This document shows positions 35,468-44,957 of a DNA stretch of 64,000 bases, one piece after another. The position numbers and the translations under genes are program-made. The notes beneath the pieces were generated by a model that saw only the letters and a program-made list of their open reading frames with translations, did no database searches and was not told the origin of the DNA. Within the stretch, counting starts at the first letter, position 1. Each line of letters starts with the position of its first letter. Source of the stretch: Maricaulis maris (GTDB lineage: Bacteria; Pseudomonadota; Alphaproteobacteria; Caulobacterales; Maricaulaceae); the NCBI RefSeq assembly GCF_003634045.1, contig NZ_RBIM01000004.1:62001-126000 (forward strand), given 5' to 3'.

Positions 35468-38400
35468 CTAGTAGGTCGCGCGCAGGATGAAGGTCACCCG
35501 GCGGTCGTTCATGAACCAGGACCGCGGCGCCGTCAGCAGGTCGTCATTGAGAACCTGGCTGGTACGGGTGACCTGGTTAAGCAGGTTCACGCCCTGGACC
35601 CCGACACGGATATTGTCGTTGATCGTGTAGAAGGCCGACCCGTCAAGCTGGCCACCACTCTCCTGGACGATCGGTGCATAGGGCACGATCACGTCGCGGA
35701 CAGTGACCACGAAGTCGGAACGCCAGGCGTAGGCAAGGCGCAGCGCCACCCGGTCCGTCTCGTAGAAGCCGGACACATTGAAGGTGTGCTCGGACAGGCC
35801 CTGCAGCGGGAGCAGGCTGGTGTCGATATTCGCCACCCGACCAGCTGCCACATCCGGGTCGGTCGCGGAAAGGGTGGATTGGACCACGCCCTCACTGTCG
35901 ACATAGGTGTAGCTGGCATTCATGCCGAGACCGTTGAACGGAGCCGGCAGGAAGTCATAGGTCTGCTGGTAGGCAATCTCGAAGCCCTTGACCGTACCCT
36001 GTTCCGGCGAGTTCGACGGGGTCGTCACGATACCGTCGAAAGTCGCACCATTGTTGGTGAAGACCAGACGTTCGGTGCCATTTGTGATGACGTTGTCGAG
36101 TTGCTTGTAGAACAACGCGACGGTCAGCGAGCCGACATCGGCAAAATACCATTCGGCCGACGCGTCGAAATTCATCGACTCGATCGGATCGAGATAGGGA
36201 TTGCCGACCGTGGAATTGATCCGCGGGCCGAGGAACTCATTGTTCTGACCGAATTCCGGTCCCTGAAGGGTGATGTTGTAGTAGTTCCGCGTCAGGCCGA
36301 CATCCGGCATGGTGATGGTCTTGGAAGCGCCGAAGCGGAACTGCCAGCCGTTTTCCATCCGAGCGACGATGTTGAAGCTCGGCAGGTAGTATTCCATGTC
36401 GTGGCTGGTCGTGTTCGGTGTGATCGAGCCGTCCGCGAAGTTACGGGCGGCATCACGATCCCCCTGACTGAGCAGACAGAAGTTCGGCGGCGTCTGCCCC
36501 GCCGGGATGGCCGCACATTCCGCATCTGAGGCGAACGTCACGTCAGTGAAGGAATGATAGCCCTGCGTTTCGCGGTTCATGCTGACCCAGCGCAGACCGA
36601 AATTCCCTGACACTTCAACACCATCGCCGACGTCCTGATTGAAACGCAGCATGGCGTAGAGCGCGTCTGAGGTCTCCTGGATCGGATTGATTTCCTGCAG
36701 GAGGAAAGGTGTGCCCGGCTCCATCTGGCCGCAACGCTCCGCGAGCGGCTCCCAGTTTTCACAGGTCGTCGTCGGACGCCAGCTATTGGCCACCGTAGAC
36801 GCGAAATTGGCAAACGTGTCGTAGTTCTCAAGAATGTTCGAATTCCAGAACACAGGTGGCGTGCTTCCAGTCGGGGAAGGAACATCGCCTTGCATGAAGT
36901 TGTCGAAGGCGAATGGTGAGAAATAGTCCGCAAGATTGCCGACACCGGCGACATTGCCATCGAGCCAAACCGGGCCACCATTGCCCCACTGCTCGGAGAT
37001 CACACCCCAGTTATAGGTTGAAAAACGTGTGATCTGGTCACGGTTAGCGTGACGATAGCCGAAGCGGATGGATTCAGCCCAACGATCCGGATTGTTGAAA
37101 TGGTATTCACCGTCGGCGCGGAAGGAGTCGAGCGTCCCTTCGCTCTGCTCGATGTGATCCATCGCAGCCCGCGGGAAGGAGTTGAACGGATCCGAAAAGC
37201 TGTCATGCGGCGCACGGAAATATCCCGGGCAGTTCGCTGTACCGGGATCACCGGCACAGGGCACTCCGTTGAGGCCGGGAGGTGTGAAGCTGATATCGGG
37301 AATGTCATCGCCATTCATCTGGATGACGACGTTCTGGTAGGTCGACGCCCACAGACCGATATCTTCGACCTCAACCTCGGATTCGACACGCTGGAAATCA
37401 AAGTTGAATGACCAGCTTTCATTCGGTGTCCACTTGAAATTGAAGCCAATATCCTCGGTCAGATAGTTCTGCATGACATCGCGACGGATATTGTTCGATT
37501 GCAGGCCACCAATCGGGGAGCGAGCATCGGCACCGTTCTGGTCATCGCGCCAGCCATTGTCGTCGGACGTGATGGCACCGCCGGTAAACAAGCCGGTCGG
37601 CCCGAATGTCAGCTGCGTCCCTGCCACAGCACGGGAGTCGCCTGATGACGCCACATTATCGGTCGCGATTTCCATCGCATGCTCGGTCCAGGCCTGTTGC
37701 GAGTCGGAGCGCAGATACTGGAGCGTGGCTTCCATCGTGCGATCTTCCGAACGCCACTGGGCTGCAGCCCCGAGGCCTTCGCGCTGACGCTCGAAGATCT
37801 GTGAACGGAAGGCGGCACCACGCGGGAAGTAGACCTGGCCCACGGCCGTACCCGCACCCGGATCGACCACATCACCATTGTCATAGAGCGTGCGCTCCGC
37901 GTAGTTGGAAATCTGCTGACCATCAGAACGTGAGATCAGTTCGGAGTTCACATAGTTGAACAAGAGGCCGAACTCGCCACTCGTCCCGGTGTCCCAGCGA
38001 TTGGACGCCATCACGGAATAGGTCGGCGCCCATTCCTCGGCAAAGTCGCCATAGCTGGACTCAACAGAGGCAGAAATCGTCGGCGCGCCGTCAAACGGAC
38101 GACGGGTCCGCAGATTGATCGTGCCGGAAATCCCGCCCTCGATCATGTCGGCGGACGGGCTCTTGAACACGTCGACGCCGCCCATGAGTTCGGACGGAAC
38201 ATCGGAGAAGCTGAGGATGCGGCCATTATTGGCCGAGAATGTGTCGCGACCATTGAGTTCCGAACGAACCCAGGTCAGACCGCGAACGACGACGCCGGAA
38301 CCTTCGATCGAGAAGTGGTCCGGATCGACACCAGCCCGGAAACGGTCGATCGACACACCCGGGACGCGCTGCAGCGCCTCGGTGACAGAACGATCCGGCA

Positions 38401-38665
38401 GGGCGCCAATGTCTTCAGCGGTGATCGAGTCGACCACCACTTCGCTGTCGCGCTTGATTGTTTGTGATGTCTGCAGGCTGGACCGGAAGCCCGTGACCTG
38501 GATGACTTCGGCATCATCGGTGTCATCGGTTGCTTCGGTTTCCTGGCCATAGGCCGGTGTTGCGGCCAACAGCGCGGTCAGAGCAAAGGCGGATACGCCT
38601 TCCTTCCAGCCCCGGCTGCGGCCACGTCCCGTCAGATACACGGGTAACGTTGATGATCTTTCCAT
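35468..38665 (-). CDS. TonB-dependent outer-membrane receptor, probably for xylo-oligosaccharides
   Basis: This 1065-residue receptor has a signal peptide (FALTALLAATPAYGQ), a TonB-box-like segment (DDAEVIQVTGFR), a plug domain (ALPDRSVTEALQRVPGVSIDR, then VVVRGLTWVRSELNGRD) and a 22-stranded barrel ending in an aromatic residue (RRVTFILRATY). Its length and plug type match the carbohydrate receptors of Caulobacterales and Xanthomonas. Placement next to a GH10 xylanase and divergent from the halogenase/GH43 operon suggests uptake of xylan fragments. GGGGAGG precedes ATG 38665. Two candidate operators lie upstream (38693-38707 and 38723-38733), so control by both a LacI- and a FadR-type repressor is likely. 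Confidence 0.93.
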   Translation of the reverse strand: MERSSTLPVYLTGRGRSRGWKEGVSAFALTALLAATPAYGQETEATDDTDDAEVIQVTGFRSSLQTSQTIKRDSEVVVDSITAEDIGALPDRSVTEALQRVPGVSIDRFRAGVDPDHFSIEGSGVVVRGLTWVRSELNGRDTFSANNGRILSFSDVPSELMGGVDVFKSPSADMIEGGISGTINLRTRRPFDGAPTISASVESSYGDFAEEWAPTYSVMASNRWDTGTSGEFGLLFNYVNSELISRSDGQQISNYAERTLYDNGDVVDPGAGTAVGQVYFPRGAAFRSQIFERQREGLGAAAQWRSEDRTMEATLQYLRSDSQQAWTEHAMEIATDNVASSGDSRAVAGTQLTFGPTGLFTGGAITSDDNGWRDDQNGADARSPIGGLQSNNIRRDVMQNYLTEDIGFNFKWTPNESWSFNFDFQRVESEVEVEDIGLWASTYQNVVIQMNGDDIPDISFTPPGLNGVPCAGDPGTANCPGYFRAPHDSFSDPFNSFPRAAMDHIEQSEGTLDSFRADGEYHFNNPDRWAESIRFGYRHANRDQITRFSTYNWGVISEQWGNGGPVWLDGNVAGVGNLADYFSPFAFDNFMQGDVPSPTGSTPPVFWNSNILENYDTFANFASTVANSWRPTTTCENWEPLAERCGQMEPGTPFLLQEINPIQETSDALYAMLRFNQDVGDGVEVSGNFGLRWVSMNRETQGYHSFTDVTFASDAECAAIPAGQTPPNFCLLSQGDRDAARNFADGSITPNTTSHDMEYYLPSFNIVARMENGWQFRFGASKTITMPDVGLTRNYYNITLQGPEFGQNNEFLGPRINSTVGNPYLDPIESMNFDASAEWYFADVGSLTVALFYKQLDNVITNGTERLVFTNNGATFDGIVTTPSNSPEQGTVKGFEIAYQQTYDFLPAPFNGLGMNASYTYVDSEGVVQSTLSATDPDVAAGRVANIDTSLLPLQGLSEHTFNVSGFYETDRVALRLAYAWRSDFVVTVRDVIVPYAPIVQESGGQLDGSAFYTINDNIRVGVQGVNLLNQVTRTSQVLNDDLLTAPRSWFMNDRRVTFILRATY

Positions 38666-38692
38666 CAGACTTCCTCCCCTTTGATGCGCAAT

Positions 38693-38707
38693 TGTTAGCG
38701 CTACTAA
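38693..38707. promoter_or_regulatory. LacI-type operator TGTTAGCGCTACTAA upstream of the TonB receptor gene
   Basis: The core lies in a 20-base imperfect palindrome (38690-38709, 16 of 20 positions symmetric) centred on AGCGCT, 25-45 nt upstream of the receptor start. The same 15-mer, with one change, occurs upstream of xylX at 60933-60947. Odd-centred sites with central CG are typical of LacI-family operators. Confidence 0.65.
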
Positions 38708-38722
38708 TTTTGCTTGTCGCAA

Positions 38723-38733
38723 ATGTCTGATTA
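38723..38733. promoter_or_regulatory. degenerate FadR-type site ATGTCTGATTA
   Basis: It matches TTGTCTGACAA, found exactly at 60953 and 63697, at 8 of 11 positions. It lies upstream of the LacI-type operator of the receptor gene, in the same order as at xylX. Confidence 0.35.
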
Positions 38734-38818
38734 ATTAAATGGGTAACCCTAGTTTCCGGGCATGGCAAGCCTTCACCCCCAATAGATTCGAACCTCGCAC
38801 TTAGGTGTTCCCCGATTG

Positions 38819-38829
38819 CAACGCTAACG
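38819..38829. promoter_or_regulatory. degenerate LacI-type half operator CAACGCTAACG
   Basis: Its complement CGTTAGCGTTG matches the operator core TGTTAGCGCTA at 8 of 11 positions. It lies between the TonB receptor and the first halogenase gene and could serve either. Confidence 0.25.
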
Positions 38830-38841
38830 AAGTTGTCCACG

Positions 38842-38870
38842 TTGTCAATTGATAGCTAGAACCCTATTCC
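38842..38870 (+). promoter_or_regulatory. candidate sigma70 promoter of the halogenase operon
   Basis: TTGTCA (38842-38847), a 17-nt spacer and TATTCC (38865-38870) precede the start codon at 38960. A second TTGTC at 38833 makes a direct repeat 9 bases apart. The -10 match is poor. Confidence 0.3.
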
Positions 38871-38959
38871 TGCTTGCTATTTCACAGACACAGAACGTTG
38901 ACGTCGATTGTCGTGGGCCGATAAGCTCACGTGAAGAACGGCGGGGAGGCCGGGCTGCA

Positions 38960-38970
38960 ATGTCAGACAA
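38960..38970. promoter_or_regulatory. near-perfect FadR-type site over the halogenase 1 start codon
   Basis: ATGTCAGACAA is the complement-orientation form of TTGTCTGACAA with one mismatch (10 of 11). It includes the ATG itself, so a bound repressor could block transcription or translation start. It may be coincidental, because the bases also encode the first residues of the protein. Confidence 0.35.
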
Positions 38971-40456
38971 TAAGGTCGATCACATCCTGATTATCGGCGG
39001 CGGAACCGCCGGCTGGATGTGCGCCGCGGCGCTCTCCCACCGTCTCCCGACCGGCCGGGTTCGCATAGAATTGGTCGAATCCGAGGCCATCGGCACGGTC
39101 GGGGTGGGCGAGTCGACCATTCCCCATATCCGTCACTTCAATGCCAGCCTCGGAATTGACGAAGCCGACTTCATGGCGCGCACCCACGCCACCTACAAGC
39201 TCGCGATCGAGTTCCGGGACTGGGGTCGCATCGGCGATAGCTACATGCACCCGTTCGGCGCTTTCGGCGTGCCCGGCGCGGCCGTCGACTTTCATCATGA
39301 CTGGTTGCGCAGCGGCGGCGAGACCGCCCTTGGTCCGATCGATGACTACTCATTGCCGATCGCGATGGCACGCGGCCAACGTTTTGCGCGACCGGCCTCC
39401 GATCCCCGCGATCTCGCCTCGACCTACGCCTACGCCTTCCAATTCGATGCCGCGGCCTATGCGCGCTATCTGCGCGATTTTGCCGAAGCCCGCGGCGTCA
39501 TCCGCACAGAAGGCCGCGTCACCGACGTGCAAGTGGATGGTGAGACCGGGCATGTGCGCAATGTCAGCCTCGAGAGCGGACAGCGGATCGAGGCCGATCT
39601 CTTCATCGATTGCTCGGGCTTTCGCGGACTGATCACCGAACAGGCGCTCGCGACCGGCTATGAAGACTGGTCGCACTGGCTGCCGTGTGATCGGGCGATT
39701 GCCTTGCCATCCGCCGCGACAGGCGAATTGCCACCCTATACCCGCGCGACGGCGCTCGAGGCCGGCTGGGCCTGGCGCATTCCGCTGCAGCACCGGGTCG
39801 GCAATGGTCATGTCTATGCCAGCGCCTTCATGGATGATGAGCGCGCCGAAACCCTGCTGCGCGACCAGCTGGAAGGCGAAGCCCTGGCCGAACCAAACCG
39901 GCTGCGCTTCCTGGCCGGCAAGCGCAAGCGGCAATGGAACCGCAATTGCGTCGCCATTGGCCTGTCGTCGGGCTTTCTCGAACCGCTGGAATCGACCTCG
40001 ATCCACCTCATCCAGTCGGCCATTGGCCATCTGCTCGATCTGTTCCCCACCGGCGAATGGGACCCGGCCGAGGCCGACGAATTCAACCGTGTCATGGACC
40101 AGGAATATGCCCGCATCCGCGACTTCCTGATCCTGCACTACAAGGCCACACAGCGCGACGACACGGAATTCTGGCGCCACTGCCGCGAGATGGACATTCC
40201 CGACAGCCTTGCCGGCAAGATCGAGCATTTCCGCGAGCGCGGCCTGATCGCGGACTATGAGCACGGGGTTTTCCTCAAACCAAGCTGGCAGGCCGTCTTC
40301 CTCGGCCAGCACATCACACCGCAACGGCTCGACCCGCGGGCCGTCAATGCCGCCGCCGGGATCCGGCCGCTGGCGGCCGAATTGACGCGAATCGCGACCG
40401 CCATGCCGGGCCACGCCGAAGTCTTGTCCGCCCACGCCCGTGCAGCGGCGGACTAG
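38960..40456 (+). CDS. flavin-dependent tryptophan-halogenase-like protein 1
   Basis: This 498-residue member of the PrnA/RebH-like halogenase family has the FAD motif GGGTAGW (13-19), GVGEST, the catalytic Lys in YKLAIEF (residue 80, matching PrnA Lys79), the signature WAWRIP (270-275) and the Glu of FLEPLEST (344). All elements for hypochlorous/hypobromous acid formation and transfer are present. The family uses FADH2 from a separate reductase. It heads a plus-strand operon of four such genes plus a GH43 enzyme. Homologues beside TonB receptors have unknown substrates. GGGGAGG lies about 10 bases before ATG 38960; a palindrome-like site covers the start codon. Confidence 0.88.
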   Translation: MSDNKVDHILIIGGGTAGWMCAAALSHRLPTGRVRIELVESEAIGTVGVGESTIPHIRHFNASLGIDEADFMARTHATYKLAIEFRDWGRIGDSYMHPFGAFGVPGAAVDFHHDWLRSGGETALGPIDDYSLPIAMARGQRFARPASDPRDLASTYAYAFQFDAAAYARYLRDFAEARGVIRTEGRVTDVQVDGETGHVRNVSLESGQRIEADLFIDCSGFRGLITEQALATGYEDWSHWLPCDRAIALPSAATGELPPYTRATALEAGWAWRIPLQHRVGNGHVYASAFMDDERAETLLRDQLEGEALAEPNRLRFLAGKRKRQWNRNCVAIGLSSGFLEPLESTSIHLIQSAIGHLLDLFPTGEWDPAEADEFNRVMDQEYARIRDFLILHYKATQRDDTEFWRHCREMDIPDSLAGKIEHFRERGLIADYEHGVFLKPSWQAVFLGQHITPQRLDPRAVNAAAGIRPLAAELTRIATAMPGHAEVLSAHARAAAD

Positions 40457-40457
40457 C

Positions 40458-41903
40458 ATGACCGGATCGGCCGCGAATCCCCTCTCCATCCTCATCATCG
40501 GCGGCGGTCCGGACGGCTGGCTGACGGCGCTCGCGGCCCATCAAGCCGTCGCGGGTCTGCCGGGTGCCTCGGTGCGGATTGTCCATGAAGAGGGGCCGGT
40601 CTGCGCGCCCGCGCTCAGCGCGCCGCCCGATTTACGCATGCTGCACGGCCGCCTCGGCCTCAATGATGGCGACATCCTGGCGCGCACCGGCGGCGCAGCG
40701 CGGCTTGGCCGGCTGTTTTCCGGTTGGCGCGGCGACGGCCAACCGGACTTCATCCAGCCGCATGGCGCCATCGGCGCCAATTGGGGACCGCTCCACTTCC
40801 ACCAGCAAGTCGCAGCCCATGGCCCGGGCACCGATGACTATGCCAACTACGCGCTCGCCGCGCAGGCGATCAAACAGGCCCGCTTTGCACCGCCCTCACC
40901 GAACCCGCGTGACTTTCTGTCGACGCTCGACTTCGGCTTTCATCTGGATTGCGCCGCCTATACCGCCCTTCTGCGCGACACCGCCCGGCAACGCGGCATC
41001 GAAGCCTGTCCGGGTCGCGTCACGGCCATCGAGACGGACGAGACCGGCCTCGCCGGGGTCACGCTGGACAAGAGTCGATATCTCAAAGCGGACCTCTATA
41101 TCGACGCAACGGGTCCAGAGATGAAACTGGCGGCGGCGATCAACGCGGCCTGCGAGGACTGGTCAGACGACACGCCTTTCCTGTTTGAAGCGACCCGGCT
41201 GGAAACGCCCCGGTCGCCACTTACCCCCGCGACCCGCATCATCGCCGACCCGGCGGGCTGGCACATGGCCATCGCCCTGCCCGATGCGACCGTGACCCGC
41301 CGCTTCACGGCGACGGCGGATGACGGCGATACTGCCCGGCTCACACCCGGACGCCTGCGCACGCCCTGGTCCGGCAATTGCCTCGCCATCGGCGGCGCCG
41401 CCTGCCGCCCGGATCCGCTGGCCGATGCCGACCTGCCGCTGCTGGCCCGCACACTCCTGCGCCTGCCCGGCCTCTTGCCCACCGGCCCCGACATGCGGGC
41501 AGAAGCCGATGTCCACAATCGGGCCTTTACCCGGGAAAGCGACGCCGCGCGTGATTTCAGCGCCCTGGTGCTGGGTTCGCAAACGCGCTCCGAACCGGTC
41601 TGGCGGGCCTGCCGCGACGCCGCACCCAGCGACCGGCTTGCCCACGCGACCGCCCTGTTCAAGGCGCGAGGCCGTCTTGCGACTCGCGAACACGATATCT
41701 ACCGACCAGGCGATTGGGTCACCGCCTGGCTGGGGCTGGGCGTCAAACCCCGCCGCCATGACCCGCTGGCCGACCGGCTGGACCCGGCGGTCGCATCGGC
41801 ACGACTGACGCAAATCCGGACGCTCGCAGAGCAGACCGCCGCTGCCATGCCGGACCACCAAGCCGCCCTGTCACGCCTCAAGGCTGGAGTGCCACCCGCA
41901 TGA
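40458..41903 (+). CDS. degenerate tryptophan-halogenase-like protein 2
   Basis: This 481-residue paralogue of the flanking halogenases keeps the overall layout but has lost the key motifs. The FAD loop reads GGGPDGW (15-21), GVGES(A)T is replaced by VCAPALSA, the catalytic Lys is Arg 82 in ARLGRLF, WxWxIP reads WHMAIA, and FLEPLES reads CRPDPLAD. It is therefore unlikely to be a halogenase; it may bind flavin weakly, act as a partner protein, or have a new activity. The frame is intact, so it is not a simple pseudogene. ATG 40458 starts one base after the previous stop; its own stop overlaps halogenase 3 by 4 nt (ATGA). Confidence 0.78.
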   Translation: MTGSAANPLSILIIGGGPDGWLTALAAHQAVAGLPGASVRIVHEEGPVCAPALSAPPDLRMLHGRLGLNDGDILARTGGAARLGRLFSGWRGDGQPDFIQPHGAIGANWGPLHFHQQVAAHGPGTDDYANYALAAQAIKQARFAPPSPNPRDFLSTLDFGFHLDCAAYTALLRDTARQRGIEACPGRVTAIETDETGLAGVTLDKSRYLKADLYIDATGPEMKLAAAINAACEDWSDDTPFLFEATRLETPRSPLTPATRIIADPAGWHMAIALPDATVTRRFTATADDGDTARLTPGRLRTPWSGNCLAIGGAACRPDPLADADLPLLARTLLRLPGLLPTGPDMRAEADVHNRAFTRESDAARDFSALVLGSQTRSEPVWRACRDAAPSDRLAHATALFKARGRLATREHDIYRPGDWVTAWLGLGVKPRRHDPLADRLDPAVASARLTQIRTLAEQTAAAMPDHQAALSRLKAGVPPA

Positions 41904-43426
41904 TCAATCCGAAAACCCTCGATCAGGTTGTCATTGTCGGCGGCGGCTCCGCCGGCTGGATGACCGCAGCCGCCCTGTCCCGCCTGATCGGCAATGGCCA
42001 TACCAGGATCACGCTGATCGAGTCCGAGGCCATCGGCATTGTCGGTGTCGGCGAGGCGACCATCCCGCCAATCCGTCATTTCAATGAATTGCTGGGCCTG
42101 GACGAGCGCGACTTCCTGCGGGCAACCCAGGGCACGATCAAGACCGCCATCGAATTTGTCGACTGGACCCGGCCGGGCCACACCTATCTGCACCCGTTCG
42201 GGACCTATGGTGCCGACATGAATGCCGTGAAGTTTCACCAATACTGGCTGAAACTGCGCCAGCTCGGCCAGGCTGAAGCCTTTGGCGAGTATAATCTGTG
42301 TGATGTCGCGGCGCGGCAGAACCGCTTCGGGCCGGTGGCCCGGGACCGACAATCGCCGGTCTCCAGCCTGCACTGGGCCTATCATTTCGACGCCTCACTC
42401 TATGCCCGCCATCTGCGCCGCTATGCCGAACAGCGCGGCGTGCAACGGATCGAAGGCAAGGTGGTCGATGTCCATCAGCGTCCGGAAGACGGTTTCATCG
42501 CCTCGGTCGAGATGGAGTCCGGCGACCGCATCGGCGGCGACCTGTTTGTTGACTGCTCCGGCTTTCGCGGCCTGTTGATCGAGCAGACGCTGAAATCCGG
42601 CTTCGAGGACTGGACCCACTGGCTGCCCTGCAACCGGGCGATCGCCGTCTCCTCGGCCAGCGCCGGCGAACTCACCCCCTTCACGCGCTCGACAGCCCGC
42701 GATGCCGGCTGGCAATGGCGCATCCCGCTGCAACACCGGATCGGCTCCGGATTTGTCTATTCCGCCGACCATCTGTCGGAGGATGAAGCGACCAGCGTCA
42801 TGCTCGACAATCTCGACGGCGAACCGCTGAACACCCCCAAGCCGATCCGCTTCACGACCGGACGCCGCAAACAGGCCTGGATCAAGAATTGCGTCGCCAT
42901 CGGGCTGGCATCCGGCTTCCTGGAGCCTCTGGAATCGACCTCGATCCACATCACGCAAGCGGGGATTTCGCGGCTGATGGCGCTGTTCCCCGACAAGGAT
43001 TTCGATCCGGCGGGCATTACCGAGTACAATCGCCAGGCGGAATATCTCTACCGCCATATCCGCGATTTCATCGTGCTGCATTATCACGCCAATGAGCGTC
43101 ATGGCGTGCCGCTGTGGGATCATTGCCGCAACATGGCGATCCCCGAGACATTGCAGCGCAAGCTCGACCTGTTCCGGCTCAAGGGGCGCCTCTTCCGCTA
43201 TGAGGACGAGCTGTTTGCCGAGTCGAGCTGGCACGCAGTCCTGCTGGGCCAGAATGTAATGCCCGACGGCTATGACCCGCTGGTCGATGCGGCGCCGGAA
43301 GACCGTATCATCGACGCGTTCAGACAAATGCACCAGGCCGTGGCCGGAGCTGTGGCCTCCATGCCCAAACACCAGACCTTCATCGACCAGCATTGCCGCG
43401 CCGCCATGACGGCACCACCCGCATGA
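41900..43426 (+). CDS. flavin-dependent tryptophan-halogenase-like protein 3
   Basis: This 508-residue family member has complete motifs: GGGSAGW (14-20), GVGEAT, Lys 81 in IKTAIEF, WQWRIP and [11 protein letters not shown]. It is closest in reading to protein 4 (shared [11 protein letters not shown] and RRKQAW segments). The ATG overlaps the stop of protein 2. It requires reduced FAD from an external reductase, none of which is encoded in the operon. The residue pattern around the substrate site differs from proteins 1 and 4 ([18 protein letters not shown]), hinting at a different substrate within one pathway. Confidence 0.87.
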   Translation: MINPKTLDQVVIVGGGSAGWMTAAALSRLIGNGHTRITLIESEAIGIVGVGEATIPPIRHFNELLGLDERDFLRATQGTIKTAIEFVDWTRPGHTYLHPFGTYGADMNAVKFHQYWLKLRQLGQAEAFGEYNLCDVAARQNRFGPVARDRQSPVSSLHWAYHFDASLYARHLRRYAEQRGVQRIEGKVVDVHQRPEDGFIASVEMESGDRIGGDLFVDCSGFRGLLIEQTLKSGFEDWTHWLPCNRAIAVSSASAGELTPFTRSTARDAGWQWRIPLQHRIGSGFVYSADHLSEDEATSVMLDNLDGEPLNTPKPIRFTTGRRKQAWIKNCVAIGLASGFLEPLESTSIHITQAGISRLMALFPDKDFDPAGITEYNRQAEYLYRHIRDFIVLHYHANERHGVPLWDHCRNMAIPETLQRKLDLFRLKGRLFRYEDELFAESSWHAVLLGQNVMPDGYDPLVDAAPEDRIIDAFRQMHQAVAGAVASMPKHQTFIDQHCRAAMTAPPA

Positions 43427-43433
43427 GGACAAA

Positions 43434-44957
43434 ATGACCGATCAACGCATCCGCAAAATCGTGATTGTCGGCGGCGGAACGGCCGGCTGGATGACCGCCG
43501 CCGCGCTGGCCAAGGTGCTGGGCAAGGACTATGCCGACATCACCCTGGTCGAGAGTGACGCCATCGGCATTGTCGGGGTCGGCGAAGCGACCATCCCGCA
43601 GATCAAGATCTTCAACGCCATGCTCGGTCTCGATGAGGACCGTTTCATGCGCGACACCAAGGGCAGTTTCAAACTTGGGATCCAGTTTCGTGACTGGGGT
43701 CGCAAGGGCGACAGCTATTTCCACCCGTTCGGCCCGTTCGGCGTCGATATGGAAGGGGTCTCTTTCCACGCCTTCTGGCTGCGCATGAACCAGTTGGGCG
43801 AGCCTTATCCGATCACCGATTATTCGGTGCAGTCGGTGGCCGGCGAGAACGGCAAATTCATGCGCCCGATCGCCAATGCCGGCACCTCCCCGCTCGGCCA
43901 GATCGCCTATGCCTTCCACTTCGACGCCCATCTCTACGCCAAATTCCTGCGCGGTTTTGCCGAGGAGCGCGGGGTCAAGCGCATCGAGGGCAAGATTGAC
44001 CAGGTCCACCAGCGCGGTGAGGACGGCTTCATCGAAGCCGTCGAGCTGGAAAACGGGACACGGATCGAGGGCGAACTCTTCATCGACTGTTCCGGCTTCC
44101 GGGGCTTGCTGATCGAACAAACCCTCAAGGCCGGTTACGAGGACTGGACCAACTGGCTGCCCTGCGACCGGGCGCTGGCTGTGCCATGTGAAGGGTCGGA
44201 CGAGATCACACCCTATACCCGAGCCACGGCGCGCGAGGCCGGCTGGCAATGGCGCATTCCGCTGCAACACCGGGTCGGCAATGGTTATGTCTATTCATCC
44301 AACCATATTTCCGACGACGAAGCGGCGGCCGCCCTGCTGGCCAATCTCGACGGCAAACCGCTCGCCGATCCGCGCCTGCTGCGTTTCGTGACCGGCCGCC
44401 GCAAACAGGCCTGGGTGAAAAACTGCGTCGCCCTCGGCCTGTCCTCAGGCTTTCTGGAGCCCCTGGAATCGACCTCGATCCACCTGATCCAGAGCGGTAT
44501 CGCCAAACTCCTGCAGATGTTCCCGCGGACCTCGTTCGAACCGGCGGACATTGACCGCTTCAACGCTCGCACCAGGGAAGAGTTCGAGCGCGTCCGCGAC
44601 TTCATCATCCTGCACTACAACGCCACTACGCGGGATGACACGCCGTTCTGGGATCACTGCCGGACCATGCAGGTACCGCCGGGACTGGCCGAGAAATACC
44701 GGATTTTCGAGGGCTATGGCCGTGTCTTCCGGGAGAATGAGGAACTGTTCAACGACACCAGCTGGTTTGCCGTGATGATCGGCCAGGGCCTGAAGCCGCG
44801 CTCCTTCGACCCGGTCGCGGAATGCCTGTCGGTCGAGGAAACCCGTCGCCGCCTGGCCCAGATCCGCCAGGCCATGCGGGCCTCCTCGGATCACATGCCG
44901 ACCCATGCCGACTTCATCGCCAAGACTTGCGCCGCCGAAATGGAGCCCATGACATGA
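43434..44957 (+). CDS. flavin-dependent tryptophan-halogenase-like protein 4
   Basis: This 507-residue family member has GGGTAGW (13-19), GVGEAT, catalytic Lys 80 in FKLGIQF, WQWRIP and [12 protein letters not shown], so the active site looks intact. It begins seven bases after the stop of protein 3 and its TGA overlaps the ATG of the GH43 gene by 4 nt, tying halogenase-like and hemicellulase genes into one translationally coupled operon. The natural substrate is unknown. Homologues from carbohydrate loci of other Alphaproteobacteria accept indole-like compounds in vitro as I recall, but a role in xylan use has not been shown to my knowledge. Confidence 0.87.
   Translation: MTDQRIRKIVIVGGGTAGWMTAAALAKVLGKDYADITLVESDAIGIVGVGEATIPQIKIFNAMLGLDEDRFMRDTKGSFKLGIQFRDWGRKGDSYFHPFGPFGVDMEGVSFHAFWLRMNQLGEPYPITDYSVQSVAGENGKFMRPIANAGTSPLGQIAYAFHFDAHLYAKFLRGFAEERGVKRIEGKIDQVHQRGEDGFIEAVELENGTRIEGELFIDCSGFRGLLIEQTLKAGYEDWTNWLPCDRALAVPCEGSDEITPYTRATAREAGWQWRIPLQHRVGNGYVYSSNHISDDEAAAALLANLDGKPLADPRLLRFVTGRRKQAWVKNCVALGLSSGFLEPLESTSIHLIQSGIAKLLQMFPRTSFEPADIDRFNARTREEFERVRDFIILHYNATTRDDTPFWDHCRTMQVPPGLAEKYRIFEGYGRVFRENEELFNDTSWFAVMIGQGLKPRSFDPVAECLSVEETRRRLAQIRQAMRASSDHMPTHADFIAKTCAAEMEPMT

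Noticed and set aside
40458-41903. Pseudogene call for halogenase-like protein 2
   Set aside because: Although catalytic motifs are lost, the frame is intact, full length and coupled to its neighbours, so an expressed protein is more likely.
44822-44953. Upstream extension of the GH43 frame
   Set aside because: It reads halogenase 4 in another frame; the lipoprotein signal starts at 44954.
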